The notes under the pieces were generated by a model. That model did not search any database and had not been told where the DNA came from. It saw nothing but the letters and a program-made list of their open reading frames with translations. Below are positions 17,066 through 24,899 of a stretch of 64,000 nucleotides of DNA, in pieces. Numbering within the stretch: the first letter of the stretch is position 1; every line of letters starts with the position of its first letter. The stretch comes from Haemophilus haemolyticus_M. GTDB taxonomy: Bacteria > Pseudomonadota > Gammaproteobacteria > Enterobacterales > Pasteurellaceae. The position numbers and the translations under genes are program-made. The stretch lies in the NCBI RefSeq assembly GCF_003490935.1, contig NZ_QQGD01000007.1, positions 26,623 through 90,622 on the forward strand, given 5' to 3'.

Positions 17066-17117
17066 GTAAATGTTATTTGTTGCTAATTATACGCTTTAAG
17101 GGTATGAAGTAAATGTT
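17066..17117 (-). promoter_or_regulatory. Promoter of the toxin-antitoxin pair with direct-repeat operator
   Basis: On the minus strand a -10 TATAAT (17086-17091) and a -35 TTTACT (17108-17113) are 16 bp apart. GTAAATGTT occurs twice in direct orientation (17066-17074 and 17109-17117), bracketing the -10, a fitting place for antitoxin autorepression. Confidence 0.6.
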
Positions 17118-17131
17118 TTATTGCTCATTTC

Positions 17132-17163
17132 CTCGCGCGCGCGTACTGATCCCGAAACTCAAT
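17132..17163. repeat. CG-alternating module, copy 2
   Basis: CTCGCGCGCGCG followed by TACTGATC and AAACTCAATAAA. It adjoins the helicase terminator on its right, as copy 1 adjoins the antitoxin terminator. Confidence 0.7.
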
Positions 17164-17196
17164 AAAAAAGGCTCAATGCACTGCACTAAGCCTTTT
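17164..17196 (-). terminator. Terminator of the helicase operon
   Basis: An 8-bp stem AAAAGGCT / AGCCTTTT with a 15-base interior, followed by T on the minus strand, 17 bases past the helicase stop. Confidence 0.75.
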
Positions 17197-17212
17197 AATT
17201 ATCCATCTGCGG

Positions 17213-19015
17213 TTACTCTTGCCACTCTGCCATAGTTTGACCTATGTTTATGTAGTAAATATTGGTAACGTTCTTACCGTCCTTTAATCGCTTTTTGAAC
17301 TCGTGGGGGTATTTGCTTTCTTTAGTTGCCTGTCTAAACGAATCAAGAAAACGACTGCGCCCTAGTGGTTTATTGATGCCCATGCAATCACAATAGAAAA
17401 GATATGATGCGTAAAGATATTGCCGTTCAGCGTTTTTAATTTGCGCCCTTGCATTGCCCATATACAAGCCGTTCATTTCTTCTCGTGCGGTAAAGTGTCG
17501 GCAGAAATCTAGAATATGGTCGGCTTTCTGTTTCACTTCTAAGGCTTCCATTGATTCCCTCTGCTCAAGTAGTAATGCCCTTGCCTCTTTCGGGTCTTTG
17601 AATGTATCTAATAACAAGCGCACAATGCCAGCCGATTCTGAAAGCAGTTTATCCACCAGCTTTGTATCAATCATTGATTCAGGTACTGCCTTGTTGAAAT
17701 GATAGATTACGCGTCTACGAGCAATACCCCCATTATGCTCCTTGAATGTTGCGCTCTTGTTGTTTGTCATCATATACACCGCATTGATAGTCGTATCGAA
17801 AGGGTCTCGATAAAGCAATCTTACGCTAATAGTATCGCCCCCTGTTATCGCCCTTAATTCTGCGCCATCGCCTATATAGTTTTCTTGATCGCTTGAATAG
17901 ATTAATGTTTTATCAATGAGTTTCGCTCTATGGTTAATATTTTCTAATTCTTTGAGGGTAATTGAGGCAGTATTATCCGCACCAACCAACATCTTAGCCA
18001 GCTCATTAAAAATACTTTTACCGCTACCTCCCACGCCTGTAATCTCTAAAAATAATTGCCAGTCGTAGCGATTGGTTAGCACCATGTAGAGTGCCGCTAA
18101 AATGCGCTTAGCCTTGCGTTCATCGTTACCACTTACCCAATCAAGCCATTTGTCAAAATTAGGCGTAAAGATTGGCGTTTCGCTGTAATCAATATCGATA
18201 TAGGAAGTAAGATAATAATCAGGTGAGTGCGGTAAAAATTCCCCTGTTTTCGTATCAAGTACACCGTTAGAAAATGCCAACAAATTCTTTCTGCGCTCGC
18301 CCATTGGCTCAAGATAATAATCCAGCATAAGCCCTACCATATTTTCTATTTTGCGCTTGCTGTAACCAATCTCTTTCTCCTCAAAGAATCTTTTTACTTC
18401 TCGCCCTAATTTTTTATCCGTGAGGAATTGCCACTTTTTGCCAGTCCATAAATAAGCCAGTGTATTAACACTATCAACCTTTAAAGTTTCGCCTGTCCAC
18501 GCTAAAAAATCCCTCACTTTGAGATTATCGCTTAAATGGTCGAACATTTTGGCGTAACACTCATCAACTTCTTTAATGTTGCCGTGATAGGTTTCCCCAT
18601 TGCGTAACCGTTGAATATATCGGCTTACATCTTCCAGTATTTCGCCCGCCTCATTGCAATAAATCACATTCTCTGCGCTGGTGGTCTGCACGATATTTAA
18701 ATAAATGCGCTCAAGCGTTTCATTTGAGAGTACTACGCCATTATTAGCCTGTATTAAGCGGATAGACTGGGTATTTTTGGGCACAATGCGATAGCGTTCT
18801 ATATGCTCTAAAATCTCACTATCAATCACCACGCAAGGGAATGATTTCCCTTGCTCGCCTAATGTGTTTTCTAGCTCAATCTCTACCGCACTTTTACCCA
18901 TTTCATTAAAATGCTTTGCAATGGCTTGTGCTTGCGTGCCTATGCAGATAGTAACAATGCTTTGCCCTGTGGGGTCTTGCTGTTTAGCGTAAGGGGCATT
19001 GATTAATTTAGCCAT
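17213..19015 (-). CDS. P4-type superfamily 3 helicase (primase-helicase without recognisable primase half)
   Basis: A 600-residue replication protein. A D5/P4-type N-terminal helicase region (LLAFSNGVLDTKTGEF near 245-260) precedes the Walker A motif GVGGSGKS (327-334) and later SF3 motifs (TLIYSSDQE, VYMMTNN). The C-terminal ~100 residues should bind DNA. In phage P4 the alpha protein (about 777 residues) joins primase, helicase and origin binding; here the N-terminus shows no intact EGYATA primase motif. The 13-base overlap with the upstream 123-residue gene suggests the primase part is split off. It likely acts on the AAGTGAT clusters, by inference from P4. Confidence 0.9.
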   Translation of the reverse strand: MAKLINAPYAKQQDPTGQSIVTICIGTQAQAIAKHFNEMGKSAVEIELENTLGEQGKSFPCVVIDSEILEHIERYRIVPKNTQSIRLIQANNGVVLSNETLERIYLNIVQTTSAENVIYCNEAGEILEDVSRYIQRLRNGETYHGNIKEVDECYAKMFDHLSDNLKVRDFLAWTGETLKVDSVNTLAYLWTGKKWQFLTDKKLGREVKRFFEEKEIGYSKRKIENMVGLMLDYYLEPMGERRKNLLAFSNGVLDTKTGEFLPHSPDYYLTSYIDIDYSETPIFTPNFDKWLDWVSGNDERKAKRILAALYMVLTNRYDWQLFLEITGVGGSGKSIFNELAKMLVGADNTASITLKELENINHRAKLIDKTLIYSSDQENYIGDGAELRAITGGDTISVRLLYRDPFDTTINAVYMMTNNKSATFKEHNGGIARRRVIYHFNKAVPESMIDTKLVDKLLSESAGIVRLLLDTFKDPKEARALLLEQRESMEALEVKQKADHILDFCRHFTAREEMNGLYMGNARAQIKNAERQYLYASYLFYCDCMGINKPLGRSRFLDSFRQATKESKYPHEFKKRLKDGKNVTNIYYINIGQTMAEWQE

Positions 19016-19374
19016 TTCTTGCCCCCTTGCTCTGCATCAATCTCTAATCCAATTCCTGCACATTGCTTAAATAAAAATGCGTCCTTGAACTGAATCACTC
19101 TAATTTGTGCAGTAGGGTAGAGTGTTTTGAAAGGTGCAATCGCCTCCTCAGCATCTGCACGACTTCTTTTCCCTTCTGCGTGAATAATAGGCGCGCGTGG
19201 TGTGTAATGGTTTAAATTAATGGCTCTGATATTTGTGAGTTTCCCTTGTTTAGCATAGATGTGATGAAGACTTAAAATATCCCCTTTGGTTTCTCGCATT
19301 GCGACAACAATCGGCATAAAAGCATCCTCAAAAACGTGATAGCCAGCAGTTAAAATAAAGGCGGTTTTACTCAT
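19003..19374 (-). CDS. Small protein, possible remnant or subunit of a P4-type primase
   Basis: A 123-residue protein. The stretch VAMRETKGDILSLHHIY resembles the 'D-x-x-G-x-x-x-SLQ-x-I' segment of P4-type primases, and IHAEGKRSRADAEEAI sits where EGYATA would be expected, but the motif itself is not intact. It overlaps the helicase start by 13 bases and the preceding gene stop by 8, so the proteins are probably made together. It may be a detached, altered primase domain or a separate accessory. The homology is a weak reading by eye. Confidence 0.55.
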   Translation of the reverse strand: MSKTAFILTAGYHVFEDAFMPIVVAMRETKGDILSLHHIYAKQGKLTNIRAINLNHYTPRAPIIHAEGKRSRADAEEAIAPFKTLYPTAQIRVIQFKDAFLFKQCAGIGLEIDAEQGGKKWLN

Positions 19375-20026
19375 TGCTCACCCCCTGTAATTTCTCACTC
19401 TTAACTCGTTCAATATTAAGGCGGTTTATTTGTGTGATCACTTCTTCAAACTTATGAATCAAATAGCCGTTAGCTTGATTAAAGTCTTTTAGGGCGGCTT
19501 GATTGTCTCGGCAAAATGTTATCCCTTGAGATTTAGCCAGCGCATTAAAGAGCTTGCCACCAGCTTTTAATCGGTCGATTAAGTCCATCATTTCATCACG
19601 CATTTTTAGCTTATGATGAAAATCATCGGGGTAAACCTCTAAGCACTTACGGTTACTGTCTAAAATTAGCTTAAATTGGCGCGTCAGCTGGGCAAATTGA
19701 AAGGCTAAAGGGTTAGCATATAGTTTCCCTTGATATTTGCTTTTAACCTCGCTACGTGCGTTTCCTTGCGTATTTTTAACCGCTTTGCTCTTTTCGCAAA
19801 TTGCTTCAGAGTTTCGCAGTTTGCTTTCGCAGTTTTCATTCACAACGCCAGTATTTACAAGGGTTTGTGGAGAAATTAAGTTTTTCGTAAATTGTTTCGC
19901 ACTTTCGCAGTTTTTAACCGCCTCTAAATGGGTTTGGTTCATTTCGTTCACGAACTGATTTATTTTTCCTTGCTGGTGGTTAGCTTTCCATTGCTCAAGC
20001 TGTGCCATTGCATTAGTTAGTTTCAT
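19367..20026 (-). CDS. Unknown 219-residue element protein
   Basis: Not recognised. The first ~100 residues are polar and low in structure, rich in N, Q, K and E, with several cysteines. The second half (LYANPLAFQFAQLTRQFKLILDSN onward) looks helical with possible coiled-coil character. It sits in the tightly overlapping operon between small unknown genes and the primase/helicase genes, so a role in replication or its control is likely from context only. Overlap with the upstream gene is 14 bases. Confidence 0.6.
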   Translation of the reverse strand: MKLTNAMAQLEQWKANHQQGKINQFVNEMNQTHLEAVKNCESAKQFTKNLISPQTLVNTGVVNENCESKLRNSEAICEKSKAVKNTQGNARSEVKSKYQGKLYANPLAFQFAQLTRQFKLILDSNRKCLEVYPDDFHHKLKMRDEMMDLIDRLKAGGKLFNALAKSQGITFCRDNQAALKDFNQANGYLIHKFEEVITQINRLNIERVKSEKLQGVSNE

Positions 20027-20219
20027 TGTCTCCCCCTTTCAAAACCGTGATCACTTCTAACACTCGGCCGCAAATATCGGTTTGTCCTATTTCGTGCTTA
20101 CATCTGATTTTTGCCTGTAACGCCTCTCTAAGCGTGCCATATTTGCCCGCTATAAATTGGTCGCCATCGTCATAGACAAAGATTAATTGATAGGGTAGGT
20201 TCACTTGTTTAATCATCAT
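20013..20219 (-). CDS. Unknown 68-residue protein
   Basis: Not recognised. A small, mixed-charge protein (YQLIFVYDDGDQFIAGKYGTL) with two cysteines in the middle, possibly a small alpha/beta fold. The start overlaps the upstream stop by 4 bases (ATGA type), a sign of coupled translation. Codon use resembles its neighbours. Confidence 0.55.
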   Translation of the reverse strand: MMIKQVNLPYQLIFVYDDGDQFIAGKYGTLREALQAKIRCKHEIGQTDICGRVLEVITVLKGGDNETN

Positions 20220-20461
20220 TTGCCCCCTTTCGTGAAATAAAAATCTACTGTTGAGGATTGTTCTGCTTGCTCTAAATAATCATTAATCGCAGACAAGGCG
20301 GTTTGGATAATTTCTTCGCTTGTAAAAAAGCCGTCTAAATCCATATCGCCGCCATCGTTCCGAATTAATTCCAAAATCGCTTTTGCTTTACGGATTGAAC
20401 TCTGAATTTTGCCCGTCTCTGCCACTGGAATAGCGCAATGTGTAGGAATTTGATTAGCCAT
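20216..20461 (-). CDS. Unknown 81-residue protein
   Basis: Not recognised. The sequence contains KAKAILELIRNDGGDMDLDGFFTSEEI and is acidic and probably helical, with no membrane segment. It overlaps the end of the Ash/Icd-like gene by 8 bases and the next gene by 4. Small acidic proteins at this place in P4-like elements are common; no function is assigned. Confidence 0.55.
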   Translation of the reverse strand: MANQIPTHCAIPVAETGKIQSSIRKAKAILELIRNDGGDMDLDGFFTSEEIIQTALSAINDYLEQAEQSSTVDFYFTKGGK

Positions 20462-21926
20462 GTGCCACCTCCATTTCAGCAGATACAGAAAGGGTAGGAA
20501 GTGCCGCTAAAGTGCGGTTATTTTTGGGGTAGATTTTCATTGTTGGATTTCCGATAGATTTAGTTAATGTAAGAGTATTGCCCTGAATTGGGTGCGATAC
20601 AGACTCAACTACCGCTATCGAACGGCTAGCCTTATTCGTGCGGATAAACTCCGCCTTATTTCGGCTTATCATCTGTACCGCAAATTCGATATAAGACAAC
20701 GCACCTAATTTTTTAGGAACGTGCAAGGAATGAATTTTAGGTAAAAAAATACCGCATTGATAAGGGTTGCGGTTGCCCTCGATAGTAGTAGTGCTTTCAA
20801 TACTACCTACATCTTCACATTTCGGCAAGCTGTGATTATTTACAGAAATAGGAGAGCACGCGGCCAAAGTGCGGTCATTTTGAGGATTGATTCTCGCCAC
20901 CACCGCAATAAAACGATAATCAGCAGATAGGCTCAAACGTGCCTGTTCTTCGGTGGTAGAATTAAGGGATATGACGCATAAGTTAAAATGCGATTGTGTG
21001 CGATTGACGCAAAGAAATTTGTAGATCATTTCTGCGGTGTCCTTTGGTTGATTTATAAGAACTACCGCTAGACTTCTCACGGTCGGGCGGTAGAGCATAA
21101 CAGGGTGAGAAACTGCCACCAAAGGAAGACAGCCCGTCAAAGACGGCCCATTACGCTCTACCATTGAGAGAATGATCGGATTTAGATTGAAAACAAAATC
21201 CGCATATTCTTTAGGTGTGCGAATGTTACGAACAAAAAAAGCACGGTTTAATGGCGTGCTATCGTTCGCCTCTGGTAAATAGTTCAGCTTCTCACGGCTG
21301 GCAATCACTTTTTCTGATTGCGGGGAAATCATAGCGACTTTATGCACTACTGGCAAGCTGTGATTTTTTCCATTAGTTGAAAAAGTGCGGTTATTTTTGA
21401 GTGGGTTTTGATTAATTCGGCCAACAAATAACAAGGTGTCACCATCGGTAAAACGTGAGCGTGCTTGTTGTTCATTATCGGCAAGAAGTCTGATTTTGAT
21501 TTGAGGTGCGCGAATAAGCGCGAAAATGAATTGATACATTTTGCGTAACTCCAATTGTAAACACTTGAGAGTTACCGCGGAAAGTTTCCAGGCTTTGGCG
21601 GTAACGTGTAACGGTCTGGAAAACTGCGACAATTGGAACACAGCAAAGGGCGAACCTTTACCGCTACACGCTACCATTGAAGAATAAATTGTTGATAAAT
21701 GTTGAAACAAAATCCGCAATTTATTTTGAGGTGTGCGAATGTTACGCATAAAAAAACACGCTTTGGGCGTGCTCTGCGCCAATTGTAAATAAGTCGAGTT
21801 TCCAGGCTCGGCAATCGTTTTTTTCGACTGCAGGGAAATAATGCCATCTTGTGATGAGGTTGTAAAGAGGTTTGACAGAACAGGAAGAATAATTAGAATA
21901 TCCGCAAGCCATAAACGATAGGGCAT
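20454..21926 (-). CDS. Ash / Icd-like repeat protein (host cell division inhibitor-like family)
   Basis: A 490-codon frame built of repeated units. Ash-type stretches (RNIRTP ... SMV-x-x-x-G-x-x) occur at about 59-98 and 229-275, and Icd-like stretches (MYQF/IYKF ... EQAR ... RINPQ) at about 130-172 and 301-348, followed by a weaker third copy. The DNA shows the same ~510-bp periodicity. The first ATG (21926) has no good ribosome site, whereas Met130 (21539) follows GGAG, so the working protein may be 361 residues or several products may be made. Related phage and P4-satellite ORFs are annotated as cell-division inhibitor-like; the function here is not established. Confidence 0.7.
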   Translation of the reverse strand: MPYRLWLADILIILPVLSNLFTTSSQDGIISLQSKKTIAEPGNSTYLQLAQSTPKACFFMRNIRTPQNKLRILFQHLSTIYSSMVACSGKGSPFAVFQLSQFSRPLHVTAKAWKLSAVTLKCLQLELRKMYQFIFALIRAPQIKIRLLADNEQQARSRFTDGDTLLFVGRINQNPLKNNRTFSTNGKNHSLPVVHKVAMISPQSEKVIASREKLNYLPEANDSTPLNRAFFVRNIRTPKEYADFVFNLNPIILSMVERNGPSLTGCLPLVAVSHPVMLYRPTVRSLAVVLINQPKDTAEMIYKFLCVNRTQSHFNLCVISLNSTTEEQARLSLSADYRFIAVVARINPQNDRTLAACSPISVNNHSLPKCEDVGSIESTTTIEGNRNPYQCGIFLPKIHSLHVPKKLGALSYIEFAVQMISRNKAEFIRTNKASRSIAVVESVSHPIQGNTLTLTKSIGNPTMKIYPKNNRTLAALPTLSVSAEMEVAHG

Positions 21927-22028
21927 AGCACGTTACGGACGTTAAGCAGGTGCCAGTTGTGAACCAAGCACTATGTGAGTTTATGGCTTCTTTTTCTTTT
22001 AGAGTTTCATCATTTGATAATAAGCATC

Positions 22029-22066
22029 ACTCCCTATTATTTCGGGAACTCCCTACTTTTTCGGGA
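22029..22066 (-). repeat. Tandem 19-bp repeat in the leader of the Ash/Icd-like gene
   Basis: Two head-to-tail units, ACTCCCTATTATTTCGGGA and ACTCCCTACTTTTTCGGGA, differing at 2 positions. Each can fold as TCCC/GGGA. They lie in the presumed untranslated leader between the promoter near 22235 and the start at 21926. Confidence 0.75.
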
Positions 22067-22164
22067 TTGCCATTTCACACCTAAAAATAGACAAATTTGC
22101 CCTTGTTTTTTCCCCATTTTTGCTGTTTGTTTTTTGTTCAATTTTTATCGGATAGACATATATG

Positions 22165-22234
22165 TAGAACGTAAATATATATCTAGAACGTAATATGTAT
22201 AAGTAGAACGAATAATACATATAAGTAGAACGTA
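22165..22234. repeat. Four-copy TAGAACGTA array (operator or iterons)
   Basis: TAGAACGTA at 22165, 22184 and 22226, and TAGAACGAA at 22204, all in the same orientation with steps of 19, 20 and 22 bases (about two helical turns). Two copies lie within the predicted promoter and two downstream of it, so a bound protein would cover the start of transcription. Confidence 0.8.
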
Positions 22235-22240
22235 CGTCAA
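22212..22240 (-). promoter_or_regulatory. Predicted promoter of the Ash-to-helicase operon
   Basis: On the minus strand -35 TTGACG (22235-22240), a 17-bp spacer and -10 TATTAT (22212-22217). Transcription would start near 22205, giving a leader of about 280 bases. Confidence 0.6.
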
Positions 22241-22283
22241 AAAAACGAAAAAAAACAGAGCAAAAATGCAAAATGAAAAAACA

Positions 22284-22311
22284 CAAAAAAAGACAAGCAT
22301 TTTACTTGTCT
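22284..22311 (-). terminator. Terminator after the 366-residue gene
   Basis: A 7-bp stem AGACAAG / CTTGTCT with a 7-base loop, followed on the minus strand by seven Ts. Confidence 0.8.
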
Positions 22312-22394
22312 ATTTTGATTCATCTGAACATTCACATCGCTACGCCTTCGGCGTGTTTCTGCAGAGAGAGATTTTAATTAGTTCATTTCTTCGT

Positions 22395-23495
22395 TTATCC
22401 CCACAGAGCCTTTTCAATTTCTTTTATGGTTGCCTCTAAATTTTCTCTTTCTTTCGTCATCCATTCGCCAGTATCAGTATTAGACGTTCTAAATCTTGGA
22501 CGGCAAAAAGAAAATATTTGATACTCTTCCTTATTGGGTAATTTAGGCAAGGTTAAGCGAATCACTTTATCTTCCTTTTCCGTATCATTGAAATCAGCAT
22601 ATTCAATCTCTTCCTCTATGGGCGCACTAGTGCCGTAAAAAGCAACCTCCCCATCAGAGACAAGCTCAATAAAAGAGAGATCAGCCCCTTTGTCTGCGTG
22701 ATAGTCGTTTACTCTAATTGTGAACATAAATTCTTGCTTGTTTGCGGTGTTGGTTTTCATCAGCACAATCACGCCATAAATTAGCCTCAGTGCTTTTAAT
22801 TTTCCAACCCCATTCCAAAACCGCCTGCTTGTTTCAAGTGTCATCTCTTCGTTTATTGGCAAGCCTAACGATTCATTGATAAATTTGCAGTAAGTAGAAA
22901 AAGGGGTAATTTGAGCGGTATCGCCATTTTTATAATTCCGTGCACTGATTCCGCAAAGTGGTAAATCATCTAAATTTTCATAGCTGGTTATATCCCACTC
23001 CTGAAATATGTCATTAAACCCACCAAAACGAGCCATAGAGAGATTTTTGTAGATAGTTAGTAAGATTATTAGGGTATCTAGCTTTTCTTGCTCTGTGAGC
23101 GTTTTATCGCCATTTATTCGCATTAGTGCAGAATCGGCATTATTAGCCCCATCAACTATCGCTATAGGTAAATCTATATTTAGCTGGTGGTTATGAACGG
23201 TATAAGCTGTTTTGCCTTGATGTATGTGCCGAGAAATAAAGTTATTTTGGCTTAGTGTAACGAGTAGCGACCTGCCGTCTTGCCATCGGCATTGTAAGGT
23301 TTTTCGAATAGCGTCTGCGCCCGCATAAGTTTGAGTGAATGGTTTTTCTTGTGGGGTGTTGGGCTTGCCGTTTGTATAGCGCATTAATACGAGAAGAGAG
23401 GCAAGTAACCTAAAACTGCCTAATTGGCTAGCCTGTTGAATTAAATCAAAATCAGCTTGGAAATATTGCCCCGCTTTTGAGTGTTTTTTTGTCAT
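22395..23495 (-). CDS. Unknown 366-residue protein, possible replication or regulatory protein
   Basis: Not recognised with certainty. The N-terminal ~110 residues (FDLIQQASQLGSFRLLASLLVL ... IRKTLQCRWQDGRSLLVTL) look like helical, winged-helix-type DNA-binding segments. The middle has hydrophobic helices without a clear membrane topology, and the C-terminus is charged. It is followed by its own terminator and then the TAGAACGTA array. A plasmid-type initiator or a repressor acting on that array would fit the position, but this is inference. Confidence 0.6.
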   Translation of the reverse strand: MTKKHSKAGQYFQADFDLIQQASQLGSFRLLASLLVLMRYTNGKPNTPQEKPFTQTYAGADAIRKTLQCRWQDGRSLLVTLSQNNFISRHIHQGKTAYTVHNHQLNIDLPIAIVDGANNADSALMRINGDKTLTEQEKLDTLIILLTIYKNLSMARFGGFNDIFQEWDITSYENLDDLPLCGISARNYKNGDTAQITPFSTYCKFINESLGLPINEEMTLETSRRFWNGVGKLKALRLIYGVIVLMKTNTANKQEFMFTIRVNDYHADKGADLSFIELVSDGEVAFYGTSAPIEEEIEYADFNDTEKEDKVIRLTLPKLPNKEEYQIFSFCRPRFRTSNTDTGEWMTKERENLEATIKEIEKALWG

Positions 23496-23534
23496 CCCTT
23501 TTAGCTCCGCTTTTTGGTAATGAACTGGATAGAA

Positions 23535-23888
23535 TCAGTTAATTTTTTCAATGTGGCTATATGGAAAGCCATTTTTTCCGATTCGTTTTGTTACCGTGAT
23601 TTGGTAGGGTTTATTTTTAAACTGCTCAAGGTCAATACCTTGTTCAACCTGTTTAGCAGTTAATGTAGCGCGGTTTAAACTCTCGACTATTTCTGCAAGG
23701 TTTGAGCCTGATTTAAAAATAGGCGTACAAGTTCGCATTAATTTTCGCCCCTTGTAAAATCCTTCATTGATTTCAAATAGAAAGCCCAACCGTTCGCCAT
23801 AGCCTGACTTTATAGGCTTTATCTCAACCAACAGAGCAGAATATTGTCCGCTTTTAACAAGTCTTTTTGAATTGTCTTTTACGATCAT
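23535..23888 (-). CDS. Phage-type protein resembling DUF669 / OB-fold ssDNA-binding proteins
   Basis: A 117-residue protein with the pattern G-Q-Y-S-A ... KSGYGERLGFLFEI-x-EGFYKGRKL ... followed by a turn to FKNKPYQITVTKR. This rhythm resembles phage DUF669-type proteins, some of which are single-strand DNA-binding. It lies 39 bp upstream of the 366-residue gene and after a 166-bp gap from the small membrane ORF. The resemblance is by eye, so the function is tentative. Confidence 0.5.
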   Translation of the reverse strand: MIVKDNSKRLVKSGQYSALLVEIKPIKSGYGERLGFLFEINEGFYKGRKLMRTCTPIFKSGSNLAEIVESLNRATLTAKQVEQGIDLEQFKNKPYQITVTKRIGKNGFPYSHIEKIN

Positions 23889-24054
23889 AATTTCTCCTGT
23901 GTTCTGATACTGATATAGTAATGATTTTATAAATCACAATGTTTTGCTATAATGCTTGTGAATTAACTTCATATTAATTCCTAGTTTAATTGGTTGCATA
24001 AAATAATTCCTTAGTTACGCCTTAGGGTTAGTTATTTCCCTATGGCGTTTTGTT

Positions 24055-24138
24055 TTATAGGGTTGATGCAAGGCTAAAAGCCACCAGCAATAAGGCGATA
24101 AAGATTAGAAATTGAAGAATTTCGGTAAAGTCATTCAT
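24055..24138 (-). CDS. Small membrane protein, 27 residues
   Basis: A short reading frame, MNDFTEILQFLIFIALLL onward, ends TL and forms one clear membrane helix (about residues 8-24) with an acidic N-terminus. Its ribosome site AAGGAAAA overlaps the rha stop, 11 bp upstream, so translation is likely coupled to rha. Not recognised. It could be a holin-like, toxin-like or regulatory peptide. The good ribosome site and the position favour a real gene. Confidence 0.55.
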   Translation of the reverse strand: MNDFTEILQFLIFIALLLVAFSLASTL

Positions 24139-24149
24139 TGTGTTTTTCC

Positions 24150-24899
24150 TTATGCCGCTTTGCGCTGTTGTTTGGCCCAAAAGAAAAGTGCGGTATCTTT
24201 TAATCGGCTTTCACGCTCTAGATAACTCAAGCCTAATTTGAACATCACTGCGTTTTCACTCATCAATAAATCCAATAGTTCAAGCTGTGATTCTGAGAGG
24301 TGGGCGCGAATATCATCATCAGGCGCATAACCATTTACCCTTAGCCATTTCTTTTTGCTTGAGCCTAAAGCAATCATATAAATCAGCGTGTTTTCTCGGG
24401 CGTGGCTATGCTCATCCTTTTCACCTCGTTGCAGTTCTACAAATTGAATCGCATCATTGAGTAAGTGCTGGTTACTGGATAATTTCACACGTTGATTAAT
24501 CCAACTATGCATCTTGTTGAATAACGAGATAAACCGCTCTTTAAACTTCGCCGCCTTTTTGCCAGTAAATCCCATCACCAAAAACATAAAGCCGTCTCGG
24601 GTCATTCGGTACATCGGTCGCTTTTCGCCCTTTTCATCAACATATTTAACCGCCTGAAAATTAAGGGCGTTAAATTCGTCTGAACAGTCTAAATTTTTGA
24701 TTGCTTGAATAACGTTGTCGTGTCGTTTGTCAAAGTACTTCGCCACAATAAGAGAGGTTGTCATTGCCACTAAATCCCCTTTAAACTTATGCGCAAACAC
24801 TGCACCGTCTTTTTCATTCGTAATGGGTAAATCTAAGTTAAAAATTTGCTCTATTGATATTTCTTGCATTAATGGCTCTGCAGTTGCATTACATTTCAT
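24150..24899 (-). CDS. Rha family phage regulatory protein
   Basis: A 249-residue protein with an N-terminal Rha domain at about residues 30-115 (SLIVAKYFDKRHDNVIQAIKNL, then YRMTRDGFMFLVMGFTGKKA), as in phage phi-80 Rha and P22-type anti-repressor relatives. The C-terminal half is helical and unassigned. Rha proteins interfere with phage growth in some IHF-deficient hosts and are taken to be regulators. It overlaps the upstream gene by 11 bases. The family is secure; the target is unknown. Confidence 0.85.
   Translation of the reverse strand: MKCNATAEPLMQEISIEQIFNLDLPITNEKDGAVFAHKFKGDLVAMTTSLIVAKYFDKRHDNVIQAIKNLDCSDEFNALNFQAVKYVDEKGEKRPMYRMTRDGFMFLVMGFTGKKAAKFKERFISLFNKMHSWINQRVKLSSNQHLLNDAIQFVELQRGEKDEHSHARENTLIYMIALGSSKKKWLRVNGYAPDDDIRAHLSESQLELLDLLMSENAVMFKLGLSYLERESRLKDTALFFWAKQQRKAA

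Noticed and set aside
22165..22234. Short regularly spaced repeats that might suggest a CRISPR array
   Set aside because: The repeat is only 9 bases, spacers are 10-13 AT-rich bases, and no cas gene is nearby; it fits an operator array.
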